A stretch of 64,000 bases of DNA, taken from contig NZ_KI421500.1 of assembly GCF_000473145.1 (NCBI RefSeq), forward strand, positions 3,063,725-3,127,724, in the 5' to 3' direction. The translations under genes were made by a program, and so were the position numbers. Under the pieces are notes generated by a model. The model was not told where the DNA came from. It saw only the letters and a list, made by a program, of their open reading frames with translations, and did no database searches. This DNA is from Leisingera daeponensis DSM 23529. GTDB lineage: Bacteria > Pseudomonadota > Alphaproteobacteria > Rhodobacterales > Rhodobacteraceae. This document shows, piece after piece, positions 52,663 through 60,397 of this stretch (position 1 is the first letter of the stretch; the number at the start of each line of letters is the position of its first letter).

Positions 52663-52695
52663 CGAAGCGGGCGGGAGTGCCCCGCCTGATGTGCC

Positions 52696-53283
52696 TCAGC
52701 GGAACTTGCGGCAGGTGGCGAGCTGTGCCTGATAGGTCTGGGCACGGGTCTCCACCTGTCCGGCAACGCGCATCAGCCAGGACTTGGAGCGGTAGCTGCC
52801 GCGGGCATAGCCGTAGTGGCCTTCGTGATAGGCCAGGTACTGGTTGCGCGCGTCATACAGCGGGATGCCGTTTTTCTCGTAGCTCTTGCGCATGTACCAG
52901 CCCATGAAATCGGTGGCATCGCTGATGCGGTCGCGCTTGGCCCGGCGGCGTCCGGTGTCGCGGCGGTAATCGTCCCAGGTGCCGTCCAGGGCCTGGCTGT
53001 AGCCATAGGCGCTGGATTGCCGCCCGACCGGGATCACGCCCAGCAGGAACTGGTGCGGTGTGCGGGCATCGCCGCGGAACCCGCTCTCGTGATAGATGGT
53101 GGCCATCTGCACATGCACCGGCACGCCCCAGCGGCGCTGGGTGGCGCGGAATGCTTTCAGGTATTCAGGACGCTGCTGGATGATGCTGCACGCGTTGTCC
53201 AGGTCGCGCGGCGGCGCTTTGTGCCCCCCTCCGCATGACGCAACCGCCATCAGGAGAACAAGGGCGCTCAGGAATCTGCTCAT
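52696..53283 (-). CDS. Lytic transglycosylase-like lipoprotein (SLT domain)
   Basis: A 195-residue lipoprotein with the lipobox AVASCGGG (Cys about 17). The SLT lysozyme-like domain has catalytic Glu in IYHESGFRG (about residue 66), SAYGYSQALDGTW, and NQYLAYHEGHYGY, as in Slt35/MltB-related and Roseobacter SLT proteins. It should cleave peptidoglycan near the outer membrane. It is convergent with lolA across the hairpin cluster and shares its strand with the AEC transporter. Confidence 0.88.
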   Translation of the reverse strand: MSRFLSALVLLMAVASCGGGHKAPPRDLDNACSIIQQRPEYLKAFRATQRRWGVPVHVQMATIYHESGFRGDARTPHQFLLGVIPVGRQSSAYGYSQALDGTWDDYRRDTGRRRAKRDRISDATDFMGWYMRKSYEKNGIPLYDARNQYLAYHEGHYGYARGSYRSKSWLMRVAGQVETRAQTYQAQLATCRKFR

Positions 53284-53350
53284 TGCCTCAGCCCATTTTT
53301 GTATTGGCTATGTTTTCGGCAACTCTAGCGGATTGCGGCGGGTGTGAAAA

Positions 53351-54238
53351 TCAAATTTCCAGCACCTGGCTCAGCAACAGCGGCAGCAGCAGCGCCGACA
53401 TCAGGGTCGAGACCACAACAAGACCCGCCACGGCGCTGGAATCGGCTTCGAATTTCTCCGCCAGCAGATAGGCGGTGACGGCGACCGGGGTGGCCAGTTG
53501 CAGGATCAGCACGCCAGAAGCAGCCGGGTCCAGACCGAAAGCCGCCGCCAGCCCCCAGCCTGCGGCGGCGCTCACCAGAAACTTCACCAGCGACAGCGCA
53601 ACCGCCTTGCCGGTTTCCCCCGGTGTCAGCCGGGCGACTGCGGTGCCCAGCGTAATCAGCATCAGCGGCACCGCCATCTGCCCGGCCAGCTCCAGCGCGT
53701 TGGTCAGAAAGCGCGGCGTGTGCCAGTCCTGCCACAGAAACAGCGCCCCCAGCAGCGTGGCCCAGACCATCGGCTCCCGGATGGCCTTGCTGCCCGCGCT
53801 GTGCCCGGCCACCAGGTAGATGCCATAGGTGAAGGACAGGACGGCAGACACCGCAAGCATGACGACGGCATAGCCAAGCCCGGCCTCGCCAAAGGCAAAC
53901 ATCGCCAGCGGGATGCCCAGGTTGCCGGTGTTACCGAAGATGAACGGCGCCAGATAGGTCCGCCGCTCCAGCCCGCTGAAGCGGCAAAGGATTTCACCCG
54001 CCGCCGCCATCACCGCATGGCCTGCCAGCGCGGCCAGCACAAAAGTCCCCAGCGCGCCCTTGTCCAGGCTGGTGTTCATCAGCGCGGTGAAGATCAGGCA
54101 GGGCACCGCCAGCGTCATCGCCAGCCGGGTGACAAACTGGGTCCGGAACTCAAACCCGAGCTTTACCCAGACGAACCCGGCAGAGGCGAGGAGGAACACC
54201 GGAGCGGTGATTTCGAGCACTGTCAAAGCCAGGTTCAC
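53351..54238 (-). CDS. AEC (auxin efflux carrier) family transporter
   Basis: A 295-residue membrane protein with about ten hydrophobic segments in two halves. It has the AEC pattern APFIFGNTGNLGIPLAMFAFGEAGLGYAV in outline in the first half and SGVLILQLATPVAVTAYLL in the second. Bacterial members export organic acids such as malate or malonate and some amino acids. A GTG start at 54238 is used, with GGGG 9 bases upstream. Its promoter region of 80 bases faces hspQ. Confidence 0.87.
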   Translation of the reverse strand: MNLALTVLEITAPVFLLASAGFVWVKLGFEFRTQFVTRLAMTLAVPCLIFTALMNTSLDKGALGTFVLAALAGHAVMAAAGEILCRFSGLERRTYLAPFIFGNTGNLGIPLAMFAFGEAGLGYAVVMLAVSAVLSFTYGIYLVAGHSAGSKAIREPMVWATLLGALFLWQDWHTPRFLTNALELAGQMAVPLMLITLGTAVARLTPGETGKAVALSLVKFLVSAAAGWGLAAAFGLDPAASGVLILQLATPVAVTAYLLAEKFEADSSAVAGLVVVSTLMSALLLPLLLSQVLEI

Positions 54239-54318
54239 AATCTGTTTCCCCGAAAATTTGCGTCAAGAGTTGGACAATTGCTGCGCGCGCGCGCTATTTA
54301 CAAAGAACGGGGGCTAAC

Positions 54319-54651
54319 ATGACCATGTTGAGAACACGAGCGAAATACAACCTTGGGCAGGTCGTCCGCCACCGGAAGCACCCCTTCCGCGGGGTGGTTT
54401 TCGACGTCGATCCGGAATTCTCCAACACCGAAGAATGGTACGAAGCAATTCCCGAAGACAGCCGTCCGGTGAAGGATCAGCCCTTCTATCATCTGCTGGC
54501 GGAGAATGACCAAAGCTACTACGTGGCCTATGTCTCGGAGCAGAACCTGGTGGCGGATTATTCCGGCGAGCCGGTCGGCCACCCGGACGTGCCGGAGATG
54601 TTCGGCACTTTCGATGGCGGCGCCTATGCGCTGCATTACCAGCTGAACTGA
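54319..54651 (+). CDS. hspQ: Heat shock protein HspQ
   Basis: A 110-residue protein matching HspQ (YccV family): RAKYNLGQVVRHRKHPFRGVVFDVDPEF, DQPFYHLLAE and YVSEQNL in order. In Escherichia coli HspQ is a sigma-32-dependent adaptor that enhances Lon degradation of specific substrates and binds DnaA. GGGGG lies 5 bases before the ATG; the second ATG two codons later is possible. It is monocistronic between two minus-strand genes. Confidence 0.93.
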   Translation: MTMLRTRAKYNLGQVVRHRKHPFRGVVFDVDPEFSNTEEWYEAIPEDSRPVKDQPFYHLLAENDQSYYVAYVSEQNLVADYSGEPVGHPDVPEMFGTFDGGAYALHYQLN

Positions 54652-54699
54652 GGGCCGCACCTGCCGGGCCGCTGCCCGGAACTGCGGCAGATCTGCCCG

Positions 54700-56274
54700 T
54701 CAATACCCCAGCGCACAGCCGTCCTTGCGCGGATCGCTGGCGCCTTCCAGAACGCCTGAGGCATGGATCCTGATGGCCTGCGCCCCACCCAGAGGTGTGT
54801 CCGGGACCTCTATGCGGTGCCCCAGGTCCGCAAGGGCCTGATGAACCGGTGCCGCATATCCGCGCTCGACCTTCAGGACGCCGCCGTCTGCAAAGATGCG
54901 CGGGGCGTCTATGGCGGATTGCAGATCCATGCCGAAATCCAAGAGGTTCGAGACAAGCCGGGCATGACCCGCGGGCTGGTAACCGCCGCCCATCACGCCA
55001 AAGGGCATGATCACCTCTCCGTCCTGTTGCAGCATGGCGGGGATGATCGTGTGCATCGGCCGTTTGCCGGGGCCAAACTCGTTCGGGTGGCCTTCCTCCA
55101 GAGAAAACCCCGCGCCGCGGTTCTGCAGCAGGATGCCGAACTTTTCCGACGCGATGCCGGACCCGAAGCCGTGGAAAATAGAATAGATCAGCGACACTGC
55201 CATCCGGTCCTTGTCCACCACGGTGATATAGACCGTATCCTTGTGCACAGCCTCGCTCAGCGGCGCGGCGGCGGGCATGGCGCGTTTGGGATCGATCAGC
55301 GCGGCAAGGCTGGCAGCGGTTTCCGGGGCCAGCATATGCGCCAGACGCGAGGTGTGGTCAGGATCGGCCAGAAACCGGTTGCGCGCATCATAGGCGAGCT
55401 TGGCGGCCTCGGCCTCGATATGCGCGCGTTCGGCCCCGAAAGGCTCCATCCCCGCAAGGTCAAAGTGCTTGAGGATATTCAGCAGCAGGATCGCCGTGGC
55501 GCCCTGGCCGTTGGGCGGATGCTCGGCCAGTTCGCGTGCCTTGTAACGGCCGGTTACCGGCTGTGTTGCAAAACTGGTTGCGGCGGCAAAATCTTCCAGC
55601 TTGTGAACGCCGCCTGCTGCGGCCAGCGCCTGGACCATATCCTCGGCCACTTCGCCAGTATAAAACGCATCCCGCCCGTGCTTGGCGATGCGGCGCAGCA
55701 CCTCGGCCTGACCGGGCGCGCGGAACACCTCACCGCTGCGCAGGGGCTGCCCGTCCCGCAGGTAGTGGCGCCGGGCCGCGCCTTGCAGGGTGGCGGCGCC
55801 ATTCTTCCAATCGAAAGCCGTGCGCGGAGCCACCGGCACGCCTTCGTCGGCATAATCTATCGCGGGCTGAAGCAGCGTATCGAGCCCCAGCCGGCCCTCG
55901 CGTTCGGCAAGGCGGCAGAAGGCGTCGATTGCGCAAGGGATGGTAACAGACTCGGGGCTGCCCAGCGGCACTGCGTCCAAACCCCGTGCCCGCATGGCCC
56001 CGGCACTGGCAGCCGCCGGCGCGCAGCCGGACCCGTTCAGCGCCTGAACCCCGCGGCCCGGGCGCGAATACAGCACAAAGCAGTCGCCGCCGATCCCGGT
56101 CATCTGCGGCTCGCAAATGCCCAGCAGCACAGCCCCGGCCAGCGCCGCATCCATCGCATTTCCGCCGCGCTTGAGGATATCCACCGCGACGCCGGCCGCC
56201 AGCGGGTGCGACGTCGCGCACAGGCCGTTGCCTGCGAAAACGGCTGAGCGCCCGGGAAGATGAAAGTCGCGCAT
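54700..56274 (-). CDS. Gamma-glutamyltransferase family protein
   Basis: A 524-residue Ntn-hydrolase precursor of the GGT family. It has the N-terminal LAAGVAVDILKRGGNAMDAA, the GCA/GGDCF region, and an autocleavage/nucleophile Thr near residue 346 in HKDTVYITVVD. The C-terminal GFSLEEGHPN and GGYQPAGHARLVSNLLDFGMD complete the pattern. No signal peptide is present, so it is cytoplasmic, unlike Escherichia coli GGT; such Roseobacter homologues may hydrolyse other gamma-glutamyl compounds or cephalosporin-like amides. The gene is monocistronic. Confidence 0.88.
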   Translation of the reverse strand: MRDFHLPGRSAVFAGNGLCATSHPLAAGVAVDILKRGGNAMDAALAGAVLLGICEPQMTGIGGDCFVLYSRPGRGVQALNGSGCAPAAASAGAMRARGLDAVPLGSPESVTIPCAIDAFCRLAEREGRLGLDTLLQPAIDYADEGVPVAPRTAFDWKNGAATLQGAARRHYLRDGQPLRSGEVFRAPGQAEVLRRIAKHGRDAFYTGEVAEDMVQALAAAGGVHKLEDFAAATSFATQPVTGRYKARELAEHPPNGQGATAILLLNILKHFDLAGMEPFGAERAHIEAEAAKLAYDARNRFLADPDHTSRLAHMLAPETAASLAALIDPKRAMPAAAPLSEAVHKDTVYITVVDKDRMAVSLIYSIFHGFGSGIASEKFGILLQNRGAGFSLEEGHPNEFGPGKRPMHTIIPAMLQQDGEVIMPFGVMGGGYQPAGHARLVSNLLDFGMDLQSAIDAPRIFADGGVLKVERGYAAPVHQALADLGHRIEVPDTPLGGAQAIRIHASGVLEGASDPRKDGCALGY

Positions 56275-56586
56275 GCTCCGGCTCCTTGCTGCTGCCGGAC
56301 AGAGCCTAGGCAGGCGGTGCGGGAAGGCAATAAGATTTCCTTCCCGGTGCAGCGGGACGGAACGTTACGGGTCAAAAAACGGGAGCGCAGACTGAAAGAA
56401 ATATCCCCGGTGCCGTGCACTGGTGGGGGCTAGGATACGCGGCACCAGGGGAAGCTCGTTTCAGCTACAGGTAAGGTTTCGCATATGTATTGGGCTGCGG
56501 TTGGCCGGGAATGCGGCGCCGGTGTGGCGGAGCGTTAAAAATGCAGCTAACCGGCGGGCTGCCTGCGGACAGGTGCAGGATCCGGG
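56275..56586. other. 312-base intergenic region, ggt-like / RsbW-like genes
   Basis: It separates two minus-strand genes, so it holds the promoter of the gamma-glutamyltransferase gene and the downstream end of the RsbW-like gene. One weak inverted repeat, GGTGCCG (56409-56415) and CGGCACC (56440-56446), encloses a 24-base loop. I see no gene, promoter box or strong terminator. Confidence 0.4.
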
Positions 56587-57036
56587 TCAGGAGTTCGCAG
56601 AAGGGCTGGTGACCTGGATTTCAAAGCAGAGCGACAGGTTATTGTTTCCCTCCGAGCGCTCATACTGGACCTGGCTTGCCAGCTCCCGGATCAGGAACCA
56701 GCCAAAGCCGCCTTCGGGCAGGCTGTCGGCGGGTCCGCTGACGTCGGCGGGCTTGCCCTCGGGCAGCTCGCCCTTGGGGAACGGGCTGCCGGCATCCTGA
56801 ATGCTGATCCACAGACGTTCCGGGAACAGCTCCCCCCTGATCCGGACATCGCCGGGGGGGCTGCCTTCATAGGCATGTTCGACCACGTTGTTCACGGCTT
56901 CGGTCAGGGCAATTTGCACCTCGTCCACGCGGGCCCCCGGAACCCCCAGGGACCGCAGTTTGCTGACCACGGACTGAATCCCCTGGCGGGCATCCAGGTT
57001 TGTGGCTGTGAACGAGCAGGCAAAGGTTTTTACCAT
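56587..57036 (-). CDS. RsbW-like anti-sigma kinase / ATPase domain protein
   Basis: A 149-residue GHKL-type ATPase. The N box is ALTEAVNNVVEHAY (about residues 43-56), a G1-like IQDAGSPFP (about 78-86) and a G2-like region GGFGWFLI (about 108-115) follow. This matches RsbW/SpoIIAB-type anti-sigma kinases, which bind a sigma factor and phosphorylate a STAS antagonist. The next gene upstream on the strand is such an antagonist. No sigma factor or PP2C phosphatase gene is in the window, so the target lies elsewhere or the pair controls another protein. ATG at 57036, weak ribosome binding site. Confidence 0.85.
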   Translation of the reverse strand: MVKTFACSFTATNLDARQGIQSVVSKLRSLGVPGARVDEVQIALTEAVNNVVEHAYEGSPPGDVRIRGELFPERLWISIQDAGSPFPKGELPEGKPADVSGPADSLPEGGFGWFLIRELASQVQYERSEGNNNLSLCFEIQVTSPSANS

Positions 57037-57070
57037 CAATTTCTCGCTTTGCGCCGCCAGCGCATCGTCT

Positions 57071-57415
57071 TCAGGAATTTGCGTTAGCAGGCGCGGTTGC
57101 TTCGCTCAGCGAACCGTAAAGGTCGAAAACCGTGTCCATCCGGGTCAGCCGGAAAACCTTCTCCACCATCGGGGTCAGCCCGGCGAGGTCCAGCTTGCGG
57201 CTGCCGCCCAGCTGCTTCATGGCAGCCACAATCGCGCCAAGCCCGCTGGAATCGATGAACTGGACTTCGGACAGGTCCAGAATCACGCGGCTGGCTCCGC
57301 TGTCGGTCTCCGTCCGCATGTCTTCTTTGAATTGGATAGCCATGGCGGCGTCAATACGTTCGGCATTGACTTTGACGATCTGGACATCGTCCGTCATGGT
57401 GGTCGTCAGGCTCAT
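57071..57415 (-). CDS. Anti-sigma factor antagonist (STAS domain)
   Basis: A 114-residue STAS protein of the RsbV/SpoIIAA type. The phospho-acceptor Ser lies in QFIDSSGLGAIV (Ser56/57). The sheet and helices after RVILDLSEV fit the family, and the tail (ATAPANANS) is unstructured. It should be phosphorylated by the RsbW-like kinase encoded 35 bases downstream and, when unphosphorylated, release that kinase's partner. Divergent to thiolase. No separate phosphatase gene lies nearby to reverse the phosphorylation. Confidence 0.88.
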   Translation of the reverse strand: MSLTTTMTDDVQIVKVNAERIDAAMAIQFKEDMRTETDSGASRVILDLSEVQFIDSSGLGAIVAAMKQLGGSRKLDLAGLTPMVEKVFRLTRMDTVFDLYGSLSEATAPANANS

Positions 57416-57480
57416 TTCTTCCCCCGGGATGTAACGTTATTCGGATGCACTCTAGACCGCAAAGCTTACTTTTCTGTAGG

Positions 57481-57486
57481 TATAAT
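57481..57486 (+). promoter_or_regulatory. -10 element of the thiolase gene (candidate)
   Basis: A perfect TATAAT at 57481-57486 with a T-rich stretch on its 3' side; transcription would start near 57493, giving a leader of about 17 bases. No good -35 hexamer was found at 16-19 bases upstream, so an activator or an extended element may be needed. Confidence 0.55.
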
Positions 57487-57509
57487 TTCGACGATTGGAG
57501 GAAAATTGC

Positions 57510-58682
57510 ATGAAAGATGTTGTTATCGCCGGAGCAGCCCGGACGCCGATGGGCGGGTTTCAGGGGATGTACGACGGGGTGACGGCTTCGGAGCTTGGCG
57601 GCGCGGCCATCCGGGCGGCCCTCGAAGGGGCCGGCGCTGCCACTGTCGATGAAGTGCTGATGGGCTGTGTTCTGCCCGCAGGCCAGGGCCAGGCGCCGGC
57701 GCGCCAGGCCGGGTTTGCGGCGGGACTGGGCGAAGAGGTGCCAGCCACCACCCTCAACAAAATGTGCGGCTCCGGCATGAAGGCGGCGATGATCGCCTTT
57801 GACCAGATTGCGCTGGGCCACGCCGACACGATGATCGCCGGCGGCATGGAGAGCATGACCAATGCCCCCTATATCCTGCCGAAAATGCGCGGCGGCGCCC
57901 GCATCGGCCACGGCCAGGTGATCGACCACATGTTCCTGGACGGGCTGGAAGATGCCTATGACAAGGGCCGCCTGATGGGCACCTTCGCCGAGGACTGCGC
58001 CGAAAAGTACCAGTTCACCCGCGAAGCCCAGGACGAATACGCGCTGAAATCGCTGTCCAACGCGCTGGAAGCGCAGGCGAGCGGCGCCTTCGACGGCGAA
58101 ATCGCCGCCGTGACCGTGAAAACCCGCAAGGGCGAGGTGGTGACGGATGCGGATGAGCAGCCGAAATCGGCGCGCCCGGAAAAGATCCCGACGCTGAAAC
58201 CCGCGTTCCGCAAGGACGGCACCGTGACCGCCGCCAATGCCTCCTCCATTTCGGATGGTGCCGCGGCGCTGGTGCTGGCCTCCGCTGAGGCTGCCGAGGC
58301 CCAGGGCCTGAAGGTCCGCGCCCGTATCCTGGGCCACGCCAGCCATGCGCAGGCGCCGGGCTGGTTCACCACCGCGCCGGTTCCGGCCGCGCAGAAGCTG
58401 CTGAAATCCATCGGCTGGAAGGTCGAGGACGTCGATCTGTGGGAGGTCAACGAGGCCTTTGCCGTTGTGCCGATGGCCTTCATGCACGAAATGGGCATCT
58501 CCCGCGACAAGGTGAATGTGAACGGCGGCGCCTGCGCGCTGGGCCATCCGATCGGCGCCTCCGGCGCGCGGATCATGGTGACCCTGCTGAACGCATTGGA
58601 AAAGCGCGGCCTCAAGCGCGGCGTGGCCGCCATCTGCATCGGCGGCGGCGAAGGCACCGCGATTGCGATCGAGCGGGTGTGA
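57510..58682 (+). CDS. Acetyl-CoA C-acyltransferase (thiolase)
   Basis: A 390-residue thiolase of the acetyl-CoA acetyltransferase type. The acyl-carrying Cys86 is in LNKMCGSGMKA, with His and the second Cys in GGACALGHPIGASGARI and CIGGGEGTA near the C-terminus. It condenses two acetyl-CoA to acetoacetyl-CoA or runs the reverse in beta-oxidation. GGAGG lies 8 bases before the ATG at 57510. No phaB or PHA synthase gene is nearby, so polyhydroxybutyrate use is not shown by context. Confidence 0.93.
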   Translation: MKDVVIAGAARTPMGGFQGMYDGVTASELGGAAIRAALEGAGAATVDEVLMGCVLPAGQGQAPARQAGFAAGLGEEVPATTLNKMCGSGMKAAMIAFDQIALGHADTMIAGGMESMTNAPYILPKMRGGARIGHGQVIDHMFLDGLEDAYDKGRLMGTFAEDCAEKYQFTREAQDEYALKSLSNALEAQASGAFDGEIAAVTVKTRKGEVVTDADEQPKSARPEKIPTLKPAFRKDGTVTAANASSISDGAAALVLASAEAAEAQGLKVRARILGHASHAQAPGWFTTAPVPAAQKLLKSIGWKVEDVDLWEVNEAFAVVPMAFMHEMGISRDKVNVNGGACALGHPIGASGARIMVTLLNALEKRGLKRGVAAICIGGGEGTAIAIERV

Positions 58683-58683
58683 T

Positions 58684-58715
58684 CTTCACCTTTGCAAAAT
58701 ACTCTCGGGGGTGAA
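58684..58715 (-). repeat. Short intergenic repeat, copy 1 (minus orientation)
   Basis: Read on the minus strand it contains CACCCCCGAGAGTATTTTGC followed by AAAGGTGAAG. A closely similar run in plus orientation lies at 59271-59301, so the two copies flank the fRMsr gene in inverted orientation. Motifs of this form (CACCCC, GAGTATTT, AAAGATGAAG) are recurrent between Roseobacter genes in my experience. Next to it lie TTGACC-GCGA-GGTCAA (58716-58731) and a hairpin AGAGGGGGC/GCCCCCTCT (58731-58753). Confidence 0.65.
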
Positions 58716-58777
58716 TTGACCGCGAGGTCAAGAGGGGGCAGACAGCCCCCTCTGCTGCGTTGAAGGAGAGCAAGCCC

Positions 58778-59233
58778 ATGCGGGCCGATTACGAAACCCT
58801 GGCCAAGACAATTGCGTCGCTGACCGAAGGCGAAACGGATGAAGTGGCGCTGATGGCCACCGTCGTCTGCGAGGTGCATCACGCTGACAGCCGGTTCGAC
58901 TGGACCGGCTTTTACCGCGTTGCGGCACCGGAGCTGTTGAAGATCGGCCCCTATCAGGGCGGTCATGGCTGCCTGCAGATCCCGTTCTCCCGCGGCGTTT
59001 GCGGTGCGGCTGCGCGCAGCGGCGAGGTGCAGCTGGTGCCCGATGTGGACGCCTTTCCCGGCCATATCGCCTGTGCCTCTTCCACCCGGTCGGAATTGGT
59101 GCTGCCGGTCTGGAACGGCGCCGGGGAGCTGATCGGGGTGTTCGACATCGACAGCGACCAGCCCGATGCCTTCACCCAGGAAGACGCGGACCAGCTGGCC
59201 GCAATCCTGCGGCAGGTGTTCGGCCGCAGCTGA
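58778..59233 (+). CDS. Free methionine-(R)-sulfoxide reductase (GAF domain)
   Basis: A 151-residue GAF-domain enzyme, fRMsr type (YebR/MsrC). The three Cys sit at 65, 75 and 99 (GCLQIPFSRGVCG, HIACAS). The spacing of 10 and 24 residues equals that of the active-site Cys84, Cys94 and Cys118 of the Escherichia coli enzyme. It reduces free L-methionine-R-sulfoxide with thioredoxin. Start at 58778, with GGAG about 10 bases upstream; a TTG six codons earlier is possible. Flanked by an inverted pair of intergenic repeats and closed by a terminator. Confidence 0.9.
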   Translation: MRADYETLAKTIASLTEGETDEVALMATVVCEVHHADSRFDWTGFYRVAAPELLKIGPYQGGHGCLQIPFSRGVCGAAARSGEVQLVPDVDAFPGHIACASSTRSELVLPVWNGAGELIGVFDIDSDQPDAFTQEDADQLAAILRQVFGRS

Positions 59234-59270
59234 TTCGGGTGCAGGGGCTTTGCCCCTCGGCCTGGCGGCC

Positions 59271-59301
59271 TCACCCCAGAGTATTTCTTGAAAGATGAAA
59301 G
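59271..59301 (+). repeat. Short intergenic repeat, copy 2 (plus orientation)
   Basis: TCACCCCAGAGTATTTC followed by TTGAAAGATGAAAG matches copy 1 at 58684-58715 with a few changes. It lies between the fRMsr gene and its terminator. A small hairpin AGGGGC-TTT-GCCCCT (59243-59257) precedes it. Confidence 0.65.
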
Positions 59302-59332
59302 AGCCCGGCGCCTTGTTGCGCCGGGCTTTTTT
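59302..59332 (+). terminator. Rho-independent terminator after fRMsr gene
   Basis: AGCCCGGCGC (59302-59311) pairs with GCGCCGGGCT (59318-59327) around CTTGTT, followed by a run of T to 59332. It separates the fRMsr gene from the XRE regulator. Confidence 0.93.
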
Positions 59333-59349
59333 CAAGGGAGAAGCCTCCC

Positions 59350-59374
59350 GTGAAAAAATGCTTGGAAATTTCAC
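59350..59374. promoter_or_regulatory. Operator 1 before the XRE-cupin regulator
   Basis: GTGAAA (59350-59355) and TTTCAC (59369-59374) form an inverted repeat with a 13-base spacer, 25 bases in all. It is the distal of two sites with identical geometry; see 59389-59413. Confidence 0.7.
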
Positions 59375-59388
59375 AGACTCAGGTCATC

Positions 59389-59413
59389 GTGAAAATAGAA
59401 TGGAATTTTTCAC
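59389..59413. promoter_or_regulatory. Operator 2 before the XRE-cupin regulator
   Basis: GTGAAA (59389-59394) and TTTCAC (59408-59413) form the same 25-base inverted repeat, extended by one base on each side to CGTGAAAA/TTTTCACG. Its centre is 39 bases from that of operator 1 and it ends 18 bases before the regulator start, so autoregulation is likely. Confidence 0.7.
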
Positions 59414-59430
59414 GAGCGGGGAGAGCGGCC

Positions 59431-60000
59431 GTGAACGACCAGACCCGGGCAGCAGCGACACTGGGGGCCGATATCCGGGCCTTGCGCAAGGCGCGCGGGC
59501 TGACGCTGACGGATGTGGCCGCGGTGCTGAACCGGTCCGTCGGCTGGCTGAGCCAGGTTGAACGCGACATGTCCGAGCCTTCGATCTCCGACCTGCGGCA
59601 GATTGCCGAGGCGCTGGGGGTGCCGATGTCGATGCTGTTTGCCCACTCCGGCGCCCCGGCGCATGAGCATGGGTACATCGTGCGTGCGGGCTCCCGCCGT
59701 CCGATGGGCTCGGGCGAGGAGGGGCTGATCGAGGAACTCTTGTCCCCCGACCTGACCGACGATTTCGAGATGGTGCATTCCACCTTCCGGCCCAAGTCGC
59801 GGATGCAGACACCGGCCAACCGGCCCACGCAGGAGGTCGGCTACATGATCGCGGGCAGGCTGGACCTGCTGATCGGCGGCCGCAGCTTTACTGTCGGTCC
59901 CGGCGACAGCTTCCGGATCCGGCATGAGCCTTATCAATGGTCGAACCCCTATGACGAGCCCGCCGTGGCGGTCTGGGTGATCGCACCGCCGGTTTACTAG
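59431..60000 (+). CDS. XRE-family regulator with cupin sensor domain
   Basis: A 189-residue regulator. The helix-turn-helix is at about residues 12-66 (LGADIRALRKARGLTLTDVA, SVGWLSQVERDMSEPSISDL). A cupin domain follows at about 110-188 and includes EVGYMIAGRLDLLIGGRSF and GPGDSFRI. Such regulators sense small ligands through the cupin and often control catabolic operons. The GTG at 59431 is used: GGGGAG lies 7 bases upstream, and a longer open frame would run through two operators. It probably binds these operators and controls the GFA-dehydrogenase genes downstream; the ligand may be a methylated glycine. Confidence 0.88.
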   Translation: MNDQTRAAATLGADIRALRKARGLTLTDVAAVLNRSVGWLSQVERDMSEPSISDLRQIAEALGVPMSMLFAHSGAPAHEHGYIVRAGSRRPMGSGEEGLIEELLSPDLTDDFEMVHSTFRPKSRMQTPANRPTQEVGYMIAGRLDLLIGGRSFTVGPGDSFRIRHEPYQWSNPYDEPAVAVWVIAPPVY

Positions 60001-60010
60001 GAGGAAGACG

Positions 60011-60382
60011 ATGATCAAGGGATCCTGCCTGTGCGGCGACATCCGGTTTGAGACCGCGGCCCGGCCGCAGGGCGCCTCGATGTGCCATTGCAGCCAGTGC
60101 CGCAAACAATCCGGCGGCATCTGGGCCTCTGCGCAAGTGCGCGACGCGGATCTCGCCATCACCGGACCGGTGAGCTGGTTTGCGGCAACGCCGAAGGCCA
60201 GGCGCGGAAGCTGCCCGCGCTGCGGCTCTTTCCTGTTCTGGAAGGGGACGGGGGAAGACACCACCAGTTTCGCCTTGGGCGCTGTCGACGGGGCCACCGG
60301 CCTCAGCATCGAAAAGCACATCTTTACCGCCTCCAAGGGCGATTACTACGACATCGCGGACGGCGTGCCGCAAAAGGACTGA
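60011..60382 (+). CDS. GFA family zinc protein (Gfa/CENP-V-like)
   Basis: A 123-residue protein of the glutathione-dependent formaldehyde-activating enzyme family. The Cys pattern is CLCG (residues about 6-8), CHCSQC (about 25-30) and CPRCG, which bind one or two zinc ions. The prototype joins glutathione to formaldehyde, although that activity is debated and most members are uncharacterised. Placement directly before a dimethylglycine dehydrogenase-type enzyme, which can release formaldehyde, makes a detoxification role attractive. It begins 10 bases after the regulator stop. Confidence 0.88.
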   Translation: MIKGSCLCGDIRFETAARPQGASMCHCSQCRKQSGGIWASAQVRDADLAITGPVSWFAATPKARRGSCPRCGSFLFWKGTGEDTTSFALGAVDGATGLSIEKHIFTASKGDYYDIADGVPQKD

Positions 60383-60397
60383 CATCAGGGAGCAATC

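Noticed and set aside
58716..58731. TTGACC-GCGA-GGTCAA as an FNR site
   Set aside because: The half-sites are separated by two bases too many for FNR (TTGA-N6-TCAA needed, N8 here); it is kept only as a small palindrome next to the repeat.
41503..60392. Pairing of the candidate small RNA (CTCCCTG, 41505-41511) with CAGGGAG before the dehydrogenase gene (60386-60392)
   Set aside because: A 7-base match to a Shine-Dalgarno-like sequence is expected by chance for any anti-SD loop, so it is not evidence of a specific target.
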